This document shows, one piece after another, positions 8,034-16,185 of a stretch of DNA of 45,334 nucleotides; the stretch's first letter is position 1; the number at the start of each line of letters is the position of its first letter. The position numbers and the translations under genes are program-made. Source of the DNA: SSSZ01 sp036732025. GTDB lineage: Bacteria; Pseudomonadota; Gammaproteobacteria; Burkholderiales; Rhodocyclaceae. A model generated the notes under the pieces. The model did not search any database. It had not been told where the DNA came from and saw nothing but the letters and a program-made list of their open reading frames with translations. Location: positions 1 to 45,334 of the forward strand of contig DAINDE010000035.1 of NCBI GenBank assembly GCA_036732025.1, given 5' to 3'.

Positions 8034-8569
8034 AGGAACATCAGCACCACCTGGGCCAGCAGGATGGCCACCAGGGGCGACAGGTCGATACCCGATATCG
8101 GCGGCAGGATGCGCCGGATGGGATCGAGGAAGGGCCGGGTCAACTGGTTGGCCGGGGCCGCCACCGGGGAATAGGGATTCACCCAGGAAAGCACCGCCTG
8201 CAGGATGAGGACGCCGATAAGCAGGTAGATGGACAGGCGCAGCAGGCCGCGCACCGCCCACCACAGGACGGTGAGGGCAGCACCCGCCCCGTCGGCGAAC
8301 GGCAAACCGCCCCCCAGAGCCACCAGCAGGCCAGCCAGGAACAGTTGCAGGGCCAGGGCGGAGAAGAGGCTGGCCCAGTCCAGCCCGGCGACGCCGGGGA
8401 TGATCCGGCGCAGGGGCTTCACCGCCCAGTTGGTGAGGCTCACCACGAAGTGACCCACCGGACCGGCGAAGGAAACGCGAAAGGCCTGCATGTAGAAACG
8501 CAGGAGGAAAAGGGCGCTGAAGAATCCGACCACGGCGTCGGCCAGGAAAACGACGACCTGGACCAGCAT
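8030..8569 (-). CDS. yggT: YggT family membrane protein
   Basis: A 179-residue integral membrane protein with two YggT repeats. Each contains a hydrophobic segment and the motif NP(Y/W)SPV or LTRPFLDPIRRILPP; the first repeat has VKPLRRIIPGVAGLDWASL. About four membrane segments are visible. The family has been linked to osmotic tolerance and cell-shape or division functions, without a settled biochemical role. The ATG at 8569 follows GGGGAGG at a good distance. Confidence 0.92.
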   Translation of the reverse strand: MLVQVVVFLADAVVGFFSALFLLRFYMQAFRVSFAGPVGHFVVSLTNWAVKPLRRIIPGVAGLDWASLFSALALQLFLAGLLVALGGGLPFADGAGAALTVLWWAVRGLLRLSIYLLIGVLILQAVLSWVNPYSPVAAPANQLTRPFLDPIRRILPPISGIDLSPLVAILLAQVVLMFL

Positions 8570-8721
8570 CAGTCGGCCTCCCCGAGCAGTAAGCAGGGGC
8601 CCCGGTGCGCATCGCGCAACGGGGATGCGCACGTCCGCGAGTGGGAGGCCCTGGCAGCAATCGCGGCCGGTCGCATTCCATTCTTCGCTTCGCTCATCAT
8701 GGAACCTTGCTCCCTGCTCAT
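8569..8721 (-). CDS. Possible 50-codon ORF bridging proC and yggT
   Basis: A continuous 51-codon frame fills the gap between proC and yggT. Its ATG overlaps the proC stop (ATGA) and its TGA shares a base with the yggT ATG (TGATG). The predicted peptide starts MSREQGSMMSEAKNGMRPAA, has no recognised domain, and is Arg/Ala-rich. It may be real, may serve only to keep ribosomes moving to yggT, or may be chance in GC-rich DNA. A 9-bp hairpin lies inside it. Confidence 0.3.
   Translation of the reverse strand: MSREQGSMMSEAKNGMRPAAIAARASHSRTCASPLRDAHRGPCLLLGEAD
8605..8632. repeat. Perfect 9-bp stem-loop in the proC-yggT gap
   Basis: GTGCGCATC (8605-8613) and GATGCGCAC (8624-8632) form a perfect stem around a 10-base loop. 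No T-run follows on either strand, so it is more likely an mRNA processing or stability hairpin, or a REP-like unit, than a terminator. Confidence 0.5.
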
Positions 8722-9530
8722 GCTGCCCCCAGCAGGGCGCCCAGTTCCCGGCCCCGGGCCTCGGCGGCGCGGACGCCGGCGACGATGCCTTCCTTGACCC
8801 CCTTCTCGGCCATCGCCCTGAGGGCGGCCTCGGTGGTGCCGCCCTTGGAGGTGACCCGCTCCCGCAGGACGGAGGCCGGGTCATCGGATTGGGCGGCCAG
8901 ACGGGCGGCCCCGAGGACGGTTTCTATGGAAAGCTGGCGCCCCTGCTCGGGGCTGAACCCCAACTCCGCCGCCGCCTGCTGCAGGGCTTCGATGAAAAGG
9001 AAGACGTAGGCCGGCCCGCTGCCGGAAACGGCGGTGACCCCGTCCATGCGGGCCTCGTCCTCGATCCACAGGGTGCTGCCGACGGTGCTCAGCACCTTTT
9101 CCGCCGCCGCCCGCTCGGCCATGTCCACTTCCGGCAGGGCGCAGAGGCCGGTGATGCCGGCGCCGATGAGGGCGGGGGTATTGGGCATGCAGCGCACGAT
9201 GCGGCGGTGCCCGCCCAACCAGCGGGACAGGGTTTCCAGGCTGAGGCCGGCGGCGATGCTCACCACCAGTTGCTCCTCCAGGTAGGGGACGAGGGGGGCA
9301 ACAGCCGCCTTCATCTGCTGGGGCTTGACCGCCAGGATGGCGAGGTCGCAAGCCCAGGCCGCCGGTTCGGGGCCGGCGTGGCAGGTGACGCCGAATTCCC
9401 GGGCGAGCTTGTCGCGGTTGGCCGGGTTGAGTTCGACGACCTGGATGTCGGCGGCGGCGAACCCCTGGTTGAGCATGCCGCCGATGAGGGCGTTGGCCAT
9501 GTTGCCGCCGCCGAGGAAGGTGATCTTCAT
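8718..9530 (-). CDS. proC: Pyrroline-5-carboxylate reductase
   Basis: A 270-residue cytoplasmic enzyme catalysing the last step of proline synthesis (P5C + NAD(P)H to proline). The N-terminal Rossmann motif is FLGGGNMANALIGGML. The C-terminal dimerisation and active-site region has SGSGPAYVFLFIEAL and TSKGGTTEAALRAM. Length is typical. The ATG at 9530 overlaps the yggS stop by 4 bp (ATGA). The yggS-proC-yggT order is widely conserved. Confidence 0.97.
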   Translation of the reverse strand: MKITFLGGGNMANALIGGMLNQGFAAADIQVVELNPANRDKLAREFGVTCHAGPEPAAWACDLAILAVKPQQMKAAVAPLVPYLEEQLVVSIAAGLSLETLSRWLGGHRRIVRCMPNTPALIGAGITGLCALPEVDMAERAAAEKVLSTVGSTLWIEDEARMDGVTAVSGSGPAYVFLFIEALQQAAAELGFSPEQGRQLSIETVLGAARLAAQSDDPASVLRERVTSKGGTTEAALRAMAEKGVKEGIVAGVRAAEARGRELGALLGAA

Positions 9531-10216
9531 GAATAGTCTCTTTCGCCAAAGATGGCCGTGCCGACGCGGACGAGGGTCGCCCCCTCGGCCACGGCCGCTT
9601 CAAGGTCATGGGACATGCCCATGGACAAGGTATCGAGGTCGAGCCCCCCCGCCCGCAGGTCCGCCAGCAGGCCACGCAGGCGGCGGAAGGGCTCGCGCTG
9701 GGCCGCCGGATCGCCCACCGGGGCGGGAATGACCATCAGCCCGCGCAAGCGCAGGCACGGCAGGACGGCGATGCCCCGGCACAGGGCAGCCGCCTCCGCC
9801 GGCGAGCAGCCGCTCTTGCTCGCTTCGCCGGAAACGTTGACCTGCACGCATACCTGCAGCGGCGGCAGGTTCGCCGGACGCTGCTGGGACAGCCGCTCGG
9901 CGATCTTCAGGCGGTCCACGGAATGGACCCAGGCAAAGTGCTCGGCCACGGGCCGCGTCTTGTTGCTCTGCAGGGGCCCGATGAAATGCCACTCCAGCGG
10001 CAGGGCGGCCAGCTCGCCGATCTTGGCCACACCCTCCTGCACGTAGTTCTCGCCAAAGGCAGTCTGGCCGGCGGCGAAGGCTTCCCGCACGCTGCCCGCC
10101 GGCCAGGTCTTGCTGACGGCCAGCAGGGAGACGGCTTCCGGCGCCCGTCCGGCCGCCAGCGCCGCTTGTCGGATGCGCTCCCGGACGGCTTGCAGGTTGA
10201 CGGCTATGTCGCTCAT
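9527..10216 (-). CDS. yggS: YggS family pyridoxal phosphate homeostasis protein
   Basis: A 229-residue single-domain PLP-binding protein with the fold-type III barrel. Landmarks are LLAVSKTWP (containing the PLP lysine), FGENYVQE, WHFIGPLQSNKTR, VHSVDR, VNVSGEASKSGC and LSMGMSHDLEAAV. It balances PLP and amino/keto acid pools without a known catalytic reaction. It heads the minus-strand yggS-proC-yggT-yggU operon and is divergent from pilT over 56 bp. Confidence 0.96.
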   Translation of the reverse strand: MSDIAVNLQAVRERIRQAALAAGRAPEAVSLLAVSKTWPAGSVREAFAAGQTAFGENYVQEGVAKIGELAALPLEWHFIGPLQSNKTRPVAEHFAWVHSVDRLKIAERLSQQRPANLPPLQVCVQVNVSGEASKSGCSPAEAAALCRGIAVLPCLRLRGLMVIPAPVGDPAAQREPFRRLRGLLADLRAGGLDLDTLSMGMSHDLEAAVAEGATLVRVGTAIFGERDYS

Positions 10217-10222
10217 AATCCT

Positions 10223-10250
10223 TTGGAATTCCGCTCACAACAAGTATACA
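10223..10250 (+). promoter_or_regulatory. Candidate pilT promoter in the yggS-pilT divergent gap
   Basis: TTGGAA (10223-10228) and TATACA (10245-10250) are separated by 16 bp and lie 23 bp upstream of the pilT start. On the other strand the overlapping TATACT could serve as a -10 for yggS, since the central GTATAC is palindromic. Sequence match only. Confidence 0.4.
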
Positions 10251-10272
10251 CGCGCGCTGGGGAACGCTTTCC

Positions 10273-11316
10273 ATGGACATTACCGAACTGCTCGCCTTCG
10301 GGGTCAAGAACAAGGCCTCCGATCTCCACCTGTCCTCCGGCCTGCCGCCGATGATCCGGGTCCATGGCGACGTCCGCCGCATCAACCTGCCCCCCATGGA
10401 GCACAAGGACGTGCATTCCATGGTGTACGACATCATGAACGACGCCCAGCGCAAGACCTACGAGGAAACGCTGGAGTGCGACTTCTCCTTCGAGATCCCC
10501 AACCTGGCGCGCTTCCGGGTCAATGCCTTCGTCCAGCACCGGGGCGCCGGCGCCGTTTTCCGGACCATTCCCTCCAAGGTGCTGACCCTGGAGGATTTGA
10601 ACGCCCCCAAGATCTTCAAGGACATCGCGGAATACCCCCGCGGCATCGTCCTCGTCACCGGCCCCACCGGCTCCGGCAAGTCCACGACCCTGGCGGCGAT
10701 GGTCAATCACATCAACGAAAACGACTACAGCCACATCCTCACCGTCGAGGACCCCATCGAATTCGTCCATGAGGCCAAGAAATGCCTCATCAACCAGCGG
10801 GAAGTGGGCCCCCACACCCTGTCCTTCAACAACGCCCTGCGCTCGGCCCTGCGGGAAGACCCGGACGTCATCCTGGTGGGCGAAATGCGCGACCTGGAGA
10901 CCATCCGCCTGGCGCTCACTGCGGCCGAGACCGGCCACCTGGTGTTCGGCACCCTGCACACTTCCTCCGCCGCCAAGACGGTGGACCGGGTCATCGACGT
11001 CTTCCCGGCGGCCGAAAAGGAAATGGTCCGCGCCATGCTTTCCGAGTCCCTGCGGGCCGTCATCTCCCAGACCCTGCTGAAGACCAAGGACGGCCAGGGC
11101 CGCGTCGCCGCCCACGAGATCATGATCGGCACCCCGGCCATCCGCAACCTCATCCGGGAAAACAAGGTGGCCCAGATGTATTCGTCCATCCAGACCGGCC
11201 AGCAGTTCGGCATGCAGACTCTCGACCAATGTCTGCTCGACCTGGTGCGGCGCAACATCGTCGCGTCCAACGAGGCCCGCCTGAAGGCGGCCAACAAGGA
11301 TGCCTTCCCGGGTTGA
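10273..11316 (+). CDS. pilT: Type IV pilus retraction ATPase PilT
   Basis: A 347-residue hexameric secretion ATPase that depolymerises type IV pili for twitching. It starts MDITELLAFGVKNKASDLHLSSG (N-terminal PAS-like domain). Walker A GPTGSGKST is at residues 130-138. The Asp box and Walker B regions contain EDPIEFVH and LREDPDVILVGEMRD, followed by the His box TGHLVFGTLHT. The C terminus has the PilT-specific AIRNLIRE motif needed for retraction. Followed 55 bp later by pilU. Confidence 0.98.
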   Translation: MDITELLAFGVKNKASDLHLSSGLPPMIRVHGDVRRINLPPMEHKDVHSMVYDIMNDAQRKTYEETLECDFSFEIPNLARFRVNAFVQHRGAGAVFRTIPSKVLTLEDLNAPKIFKDIAEYPRGIVLVTGPTGSGKSTTLAAMVNHINENDYSHILTVEDPIEFVHEAKKCLINQREVGPHTLSFNNALRSALREDPDVILVGEMRDLETIRLALTAAETGHLVFGTLHTSSAAKTVDRVIDVFPAAEKEMVRAMLSESLRAVISQTLLKTKDGQGRVAAHEIMIGTPAIRNLIRENKVAQMYSSIQTGQQFGMQTLDQCLLDLVRRNIVASNEARLKAANKDAFPG

Positions 11317-11371
11317 CCCGGCAATTGCCAGCCACGCCGAGACAAGGCGGCATACCAGCAGGAGAGAGTAG

Positions 11372-12508
11372 ATGGAACGCGACCAGGCGATGAAATTCAT
11401 GCATGACCTGCTGCGGCTGATGACGCAGAAAAAGGGCTCGGACCTCTTCATCACGGCGGGCTTTCCCCCCGCCATCAAGATCGACGGCAAGATCACGCCC
11501 GTTTCCAACCAGGTCCTCACTGCCCAGCACACCACGGAGCTGGCCCGCTCCATCATGAACGACCGGCAGGCGGCGGAGTTCGAGGCCAGCAAGGAGTGCA
11601 ACTTCGCCATCTCGCCGGCCGGCATCGGCCGCTTCCGGGTCAATGCCTTCGTCCAGCAGGCCCGGGTCGGCGTCGTCTGCCGCACCATCAACATGACCAT
11701 CCCCAAGCTGGACGAACTGGGCCTGCCCGGCATCCTCAAGGACGTGGCCATGACCAAGCGCGGCCTGGTCATCTTCGTCGGCGGCACCGGCACCGGCAAG
11801 ACCACCTCCCTGGCTGCCCTGGTCGATTACCGCAACGAGAACAGCTACGGCCACATCATCACCATCGAGGACCCCATCGAGTACGTGCACGAGCACAAGA
11901 ACTGCATCGTCACGCAGCGGGAAGTGGGGGTCGATACCGACGACTGGGGCCCGGCCCTGAAGAACACCCTGCGCCAGGCGCCGGACGTCATCCTCATGGG
12001 CGAAATCCGCGACCGCGACACCATGGACTACGCCATCGCCTTCGCCGAGACCGGCCACCTCTGCCTGGCGACGCTCCACGCCAACAGTTCCAACCAGGCT
12101 ATCGACCGCATCATCAACTTCTTCCCGGAAGAGCGCCGCCACCAGTTGCTCATGGACCTGTCGCTCAACCTGCGGGCCATGATCTCCCAGCGCCTGATCC
12201 CCAAGAAGGACGGCAAGGGCCGGGTGCCGGCCATCGAGGTGATGCTCAACTCGCCACTGATTTCCGACCTCATCTTCAAGGGCGAGGTGCAGGAGATCAA
12301 GGAGATCATGAAGAAGTCGCGGGAACTGGGTATGCAGACCTTCGACCAGGCCCTCTTCGACCTCTACGAGGCCGGCAAGATCACCTACGAGGACGCCCTG
12401 CGCAATGCCGACTCGCTCAATGATCTGCGGCTGCAGATCAAGCTGCATGGCAAGGAATCCAAAGACCGGGATCTGACCTCCGGCATCGGCCACCTCGACA
12501 TCGTCTGA
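11372..12508 (+). CDS. pilU: PilT-dependent retraction ATPase PilU
   Basis: A 378-residue PilT paralogue. Walker A reads GGTGTGKTT (residues 137-145) and Walker B lies in LRQAPDVILMGEIRD, with TGHLCLATLHANS as the His box. The C-terminal tail after MQTFDQALFDLYEAGKI is longer than in PilT, as usual for PilU. The start has a strong AGGAGAG site. It supports high-force pilus retraction together with PilT. Confidence 0.97.
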   Translation: MERDQAMKFMHDLLRLMTQKKGSDLFITAGFPPAIKIDGKITPVSNQVLTAQHTTELARSIMNDRQAAEFEASKECNFAISPAGIGRFRVNAFVQQARVGVVCRTINMTIPKLDELGLPGILKDVAMTKRGLVIFVGGTGTGKTTSLAALVDYRNENSYGHIITIEDPIEYVHEHKNCIVTQREVGVDTDDWGPALKNTLRQAPDVILMGEIRDRDTMDYAIAFAETGHLCLATLHANSSNQAIDRIINFFPEERRHQLLMDLSLNLRAMISQRLIPKKDGKGRVPAIEVMLNSPLISDLIFKGEVQEIKEIMKKSRELGMQTFDQALFDLYEAGKITYEDALRNADSLNDLRLQIKLHGKESKDRDLTSGIGHLDIV

Positions 12509-12642
12509 GTACCAGGAGCCGGCCCGGCAATACGTCGTTGCCGTCGACCGGGCGCACCTTGTCGTACCGCGGTACTGTCCCACAGGGACTTCCTTCGGTC
12601 GCCTGCGGCGCGCCCGGTCTAGGCGCCTAGTCTTGCCTTCGC
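12509..12642. repeat. pilU-rlmL gap packed with palindromes
   Basis: This 134-bp gap between convergent genes contains at least four inverted repeats: a nested GCCCGGCAA/TTGCC...CCGGGC stem (about 12524-12558), GTACCGCGGTAC (12564-12575), GTCCC-ACA-GGGAC (12577-12589) and CTAGGCGCCTAG (12619-12630). It probably serves as a bidirectional transcription end or is a REP-like cluster. No gene was found in it. Confidence 0.55.
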
Positions 12643-13818
12643 TTAACCGCCTGCGTCTGCTTGGCCGCCAGATTCGCGCGGCTTGCGGTTGCTCCCCGCC
12701 ACCATCTTTATCTCATACAGCCGGCACTCCAGGGCGCCGTTGAAGAGTGGGGTCTTGCGGCTGGGTTTGAGGCCGACGCCCTTGGGCAGGCGGGTGTCGG
12801 CGGTGAAGAAGTAGCAGTTCCAGCCGGACCAGTGCCGTTTCAGGGCGGCGCCCAGTTGCGGGTAAAAGGCGGCCAGTTCCTCCTGTTCGCCGATGCGCTC
12901 GCCGTAGGGCGGATTGGCGACGAGGATGCCGGCGTCGGCGGGCTTTTCCAGGGTCAGCATGTCGGCGGAGGTCACCTTGGCCGCGTTGCCGAAGCCGGCC
13001 TCCTGCAAGTTGCGCCGGGTGGCGCGGACGGCGCGCTCGTCGCGGTCGCTGCCCCAGATGGGCAACGGCTGGGCGGGGCGGCAGCGGGCTTCGGCGGCGG
13101 CGCGCAGCCGGCTCCAGGCCAGGGCGTCGAAGGGCGTCAGTTTCTCGAAGGCGAAGCTGCGGCCCAGGCCGGGCGCCCGGTCCAGCGCCATCTGCACGGC
13201 TTCGAGCAGGAAGGTGCCGCTGCCGCACATGGGGTCCACCAGGGGCGTGCCGGGCTGCCAGCCGGTGAGCTTGAGGATGCCGGCGGCGAGATTTTCCTTG
13301 AGGGGGGCCTCCACCGAAGCCTGGCGCAGACCCCGCTGCCACAGCGGCGCCCCGGAGGTATCGATGTAGAGTGAGCACTCGCTTTCAGTAAGATAGACGT
13401 GAATACGTACATCCGGCTCCCTGGTATCGACACTGGGGCGTTCGCCGCCCTGGGCACGGAAGCGGTCGCAAACGGCGTCCTTGACCCGCAGGGTGACGAA
13501 GTCGATGGAGCGCAGGGGCGACTTGGTGGCCGTGGTGACGACGCGGAGGGTGCGGGTGACGGGAAACCAGTCGGGCCAGCGCTGGGCCAGGGCGAGGCGG
13601 TAGATGTCCTCCTCCCGGGTGTAGGGCGCCTTGGCGGCAAACCAGAGGATGCGGGTGGCGATCCGCGATTCGAGATTGGCACGGTAGCAGACCGGCCAGT
13701 CGCCGGCGAACTCCACCCCGCCGGCGGCGGCCTTGACCTGGGCGGCGCCGAGGGCGGCCAGTTCCTCGGCCAGCAGGTTTTCCAGGCCCCGGGGGCTGGT
13801 GGCGAAATAGCGGTTCAT
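12643..13818 (-). CDS. RlmL/YpsC-like rRNA (guanine-N2) methyltransferase, THUMP domain
   Basis: A 391-residue class I methyltransferase. It starts MNRYFATSPRGLENLLAEEL, then a THUMP RNA-binding domain (to about residue 160) and a methyltransferase domain with DPMCGSGTFLLEA (SAM motif I) and the catalytic VANPPYGERIG. This matches the N-terminal half of E. coli RlmL (23S rRNA m2G2445), without the second RlmK-type domain, so it is an RlmL-N/YpsC-type enzyme; the exact target is inferred. The ATG at 13818 shares one base with the stop of the upstream hemJ-like gene. Confidence 0.88.
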   Translation of the reverse strand: MNRYFATSPRGLENLLAEELAALGAAQVKAAAGGVEFAGDWPVCYRANLESRIATRILWFAAKAPYTREEDIYRLALAQRWPDWFPVTRTLRVVTTATKSPLRSIDFVTLRVKDAVCDRFRAQGGERPSVDTREPDVRIHVYLTESECSLYIDTSGAPLWQRGLRQASVEAPLKENLAAGILKLTGWQPGTPLVDPMCGSGTFLLEAVQMALDRAPGLGRSFAFEKLTPFDALAWSRLRAAAEARCRPAQPLPIWGSDRDERAVRATRRNLQEAGFGNAAKVTSADMLTLEKPADAGILVANPPYGERIGEQEELAAFYPQLGAALKRHWSGWNCYFFTADTRLPKGVGLKPSRKTPLFNGALECRLYEIKMVAGSNRKPRESGGQADAGG

Positions 13819-14234
13819 CAGAAGGGCTTGAGGACGACGAGGAAGACGACGGCGAAGAGTACCAGCACCGGCATCTCGTTGTAGAAACGGAACCAGACGT
13901 GGCTGCGCTGCGCGGTGCCGGCCCGGAAGGCCTTGAGCAGCACTCCGCAGTGCCAGTGATAGGCCACCAGCAGGGCCACCAGGACCAGCTTGGCGTGCAG
14001 CCAGCCACCCCGGAAGCCGAAGCCCAGCCACAGCCACAGCCCGAAGACGAGGGCCAGGATGCCCAGGGGCGTCATGAAGCGGAAGAGCTTGCCCGCCATG
14101 AGCAGCAGGCGCTCCCGTTCGGCGACGCTGTCCGCCGGCACCATGGCGAGATTGACGTAGATGCGGGGCAGGTAGAAGAGACCGGCGAACCAGGCCACCA
14201 CCAGGGAAATGTGCAGGGCTTTGACGACGAGCAT
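13818..14234 (-). CDS. HemJ/CopD-like four-helix membrane protein
   Basis: A 138-residue protein with four predicted membrane helices, starting MLVVKALHISLVVAWFAGLFYLPRIYVNLA. The early His and the WLHAKLVLVALLVAYHW segment carry the His and Lys conserved in HemJ, the heme-containing protoporphyrinogen IX oxidase (UPF0093). Many such proteins are annotated CopD family. HemJ activity is a reasonable inference but is not proven by sequence. Start and stop overlap both neighbours by one base (TGATG), so the three genes are tightly coupled. Confidence 0.82.
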   Translation of the reverse strand: MLVVKALHISLVVAWFAGLFYLPRIYVNLAMVPADSVAERERLLLMAGKLFRFMTPLGILALVFGLWLWLGFGFRGGWLHAKLVLVALLVAYHWHCGVLLKAFRAGTAQRSHVWFRFYNEMPVLVLFAVVFLVVLKPF

Positions 14235-15112
14235 CAGGCGTTCCTTTCTCGGGCGGCGGCGATCCCGGCGTCGACGGTGGGATGGCGCAGCCGCAGCTTC
14301 AATTCGTTCTTCAGGCGCCCATTGCCGATGCGCCGGGATTCCCCCAGGAAGGACATCTGCAGCGGCGTCAGCGCTTTGGCGATGGCCGCCCGCCCCAGGC
14401 GCGGCGGACGCGGCAGGCCGAAGGCATCGGCGACCCGGTCGAAATATTCCCCCATCTTCAGGTCGGAATCGTCGACCACGTTGTAGGCCCGGTTGGCCGC
14501 CCCCCGGCGCAAGGCGGCGACGCAGGCGGCCGCCAGATCGTCGGCGTGGATGTGGTTGCTGAAGACGTCCTCCTCGGCCGGCAGTGCCGGGAGACCGTTC
14601 TGCAGGCGCTCCAGGGGCAGGCGCCCGGCGGCGTAGATGCCGGGGGCCCGCAGCAGGCAGACGCGACTGCCGTGCCGGCGGCCGAAGGCCCGCAGGGTGC
14701 CTTCGGCGTCGACCCGCCGCCGGGCCCGGGCGGTGGCCGGCCGGGCGGCACGGGTCTCGTCGATGCGCGCCCCGGCGCAATCGCCGTAGATGCCCGTGGT
14801 GCTAACGTAGATGATGGCGCGTGGTAGACTTTTGCCTTTCGCCAAGGCCGCCAGCAGGTGGCGGGTGCGGCTGTCGCGCTCGCCGGTGCCGGGCGGCGGC
14901 GCCAGGTGCAGGACCAGATCGGGAAGACCCGCCAGCCGCCGCAGGCTGTGGCGGTCGTCCAGGTCGGCCAGGACCGGCACCGCGCCGGCGGCACGCCAGC
15001 CGGCGGCTTCCGCCGGATTGCGCAGGAGGGCGAAAACGCGATAACGAGGAATCAGCAAAGGGAGCGCGCGGCGGGCCACGTCCCCGCTGCCGACAATGAG
15101 AAGTTTTTGCAC
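14234..15112 (-). CDS. NAD-dependent epimerase/dehydratase-like (SDR) protein
   Basis: A 292-residue extended-SDR-like protein. The N-terminal LLIVGSGDVARRAL resembles a dinucleotide-binding loop; a short YVSTTGIYGD segment corresponds to the active-site Tyr region, and HADDLAAACVAAL and AYNVVDDS follow. The Lys three residues after the Tyr typical of active SDRs is not seen (YGDCAGA), so catalysis is doubtful. Similar proteins in betaproteobacteria are called SDR or NAD-dependent epimerase. The substrate is unknown. It is first in a minus-strand trio with the hemJ-like and rlmL-like genes and divergent from the reductase at 15160. Confidence 0.8.
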   Translation of the reverse strand: MQKLLIVGSGDVARRALPLLIPRYRVFALLRNPAEAAGWRAAGAVPVLADLDDRHSLRRLAGLPDLVLHLAPPPGTGERDSRTRHLLAALAKGKSLPRAIIYVSTTGIYGDCAGARIDETRAARPATARARRRVDAEGTLRAFGRRHGSRVCLLRAPGIYAAGRLPLERLQNGLPALPAEEDVFSNHIHADDLAAACVAALRRGAANRAYNVVDDSDLKMGEYFDRVADAFGLPRPPRLGRAAIAKALTPLQMSFLGESRRIGNGRLKNELKLRLRHPTVDAGIAAARERNA

Positions 15113-15159
15113 GGCTGCATTTTAGCCGATGCCGTGATGGAACAATTGAAGGGGAATCC

Positions 15160-16176
15160 ATGAGCCACCAGATCAGCGTCCAGCCGGGCGGCCAGCAGTT
15201 CACCGCCGAGGCCGACGAAACCATTCTCGCCGCCGCCCTGCGCCAGGGCCTGGTCATGCCCTACGGCTGCCGCGACGGCGCCTGCGGCGTGTGCAAGGGC
15301 AAGGTCCTGGCCGGCGCGGTGGACGACGGCAAGGCGCAGCCCCATGCCCTCACCGACGCCGACAGGACCGCCGGCCTCACCCTCTTCTGCTGCGCCAAGC
15401 CCCGCGGCGACGTGACCATCGAATGCCGCCAGATGGGTTCCGCCGCCGACATCCCGGTGAAGACCCTGCCCGCCCGCATCGAGAAGATGGAAAAACTCGC
15501 CCCGGACGTCATCGAGATGCACCTGCGGCTCCCCGCCAGCGAGCGCCTGCAGTTCCTGGCCGGCCACTACATCGACATCCTGCTGAAGGACGGCAAGCGG
15601 CGCAGCTTTTCGCTCGCCAACGCGCCCCACGACGATGCCCTGCTGCAACTCCATATCCGCCACGTTCCCGGCGGTCTGTTCACCGAGCAGGTCTTCACCA
15701 CCATGAAGGTGCGCGACATCCTGCGCATCAATGGTCCCCACGGCAGTTTCACCCTGCGCGAGGATTCCGCCAGGCCGATGATCCTGCTGGCCGGCGGCAC
15801 CGGCTTCGCCCCCATCAAGGCCCTGGTCGAGCACGCCATCGCCGAGAAATGTCCGCGGCCCATGCACATCTACTGGGGCGCCCGGGCCCGTGCCGACCTC
15901 TACATGCCCGCCCTGCCGGAATCCTGGACGGCGCAGCACGCCAACATCCATTACGTGCCGGTACTGTCGGAGCCCGCCGCCGGCGACGGCTGGCAGGGCC
16001 GTACCGGCCTGGTGCACCAGGCGGTGATGGCCGACTTCCCCGACCTCTCCGGCTTCCAGGTCTATGCCTGCGGCGCCCCGGTGATGATCGACGCCGCCCG
16101 GAGGGATTTCACCACCCTTTGCGGCCTGCCCGAAGACGAGTTCTTCGCCGACGCCTTCACCTTCCAGACCGCCTGA
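15160..16176 (+). CDS. Ferredoxin-FAD-NAD(P)H reductase (CDP-6-deoxy-glucoseen reductase-like)
   Basis: A 338-residue electron-transfer protein with three domains. First is a plant-type [2Fe-2S] ferredoxin, with ligands C37, C42 and C45 in CRDGACGVC and C77 in FCCAK. Next is an FAD-binding barrel with RRSFSLANAP. Last is an NAD(P)H domain beginning ILLAGGTGFAPIKAL. The layout is that of AscD/CDP-6-deoxy-delta-3,4-glucoseen reductase, oxygenase reductases and similar enzymes. No sugar or oxygenase gene is adjacent, so the electron acceptor is unknown. GGGGAATCC precedes the ATG. Confidence 0.9.
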   Translation: MSHQISVQPGGQQFTAEADETILAAALRQGLVMPYGCRDGACGVCKGKVLAGAVDDGKAQPHALTDADRTAGLTLFCCAKPRGDVTIECRQMGSAADIPVKTLPARIEKMEKLAPDVIEMHLRLPASERLQFLAGHYIDILLKDGKRRSFSLANAPHDDALLQLHIRHVPGGLFTEQVFTTMKVRDILRINGPHGSFTLREDSARPMILLAGGTGFAPIKALVEHAIAEKCPRPMHIYWGARARADLYMPALPESWTAQHANIHYVPVLSEPAAGDGWQGRTGLVHQAVMADFPDLSGFQVYACGAPVMIDAARRDFTTLCGLPEDEFFADAFTFQTA

Positions 16177-16185
16177 GGGCCGGGA

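Noticed and set aside
10229..10242. A stretch on the minus strand reading TTGTGAGCGG, like half of the lac operator
   Set aside because: Only one half-site matches, the second half is absent, and no LacI-type gene is nearby. Chance similarity in the yggS-pilT gap.
12643..13818. Full-length RlmL (RlmKL fusion)
   Set aside because: The protein is 391 residues and ends after the first methyltransferase domain; no second domain or frameshifted remnant lies downstream, so it is the short family form rather than a truncated fusion.
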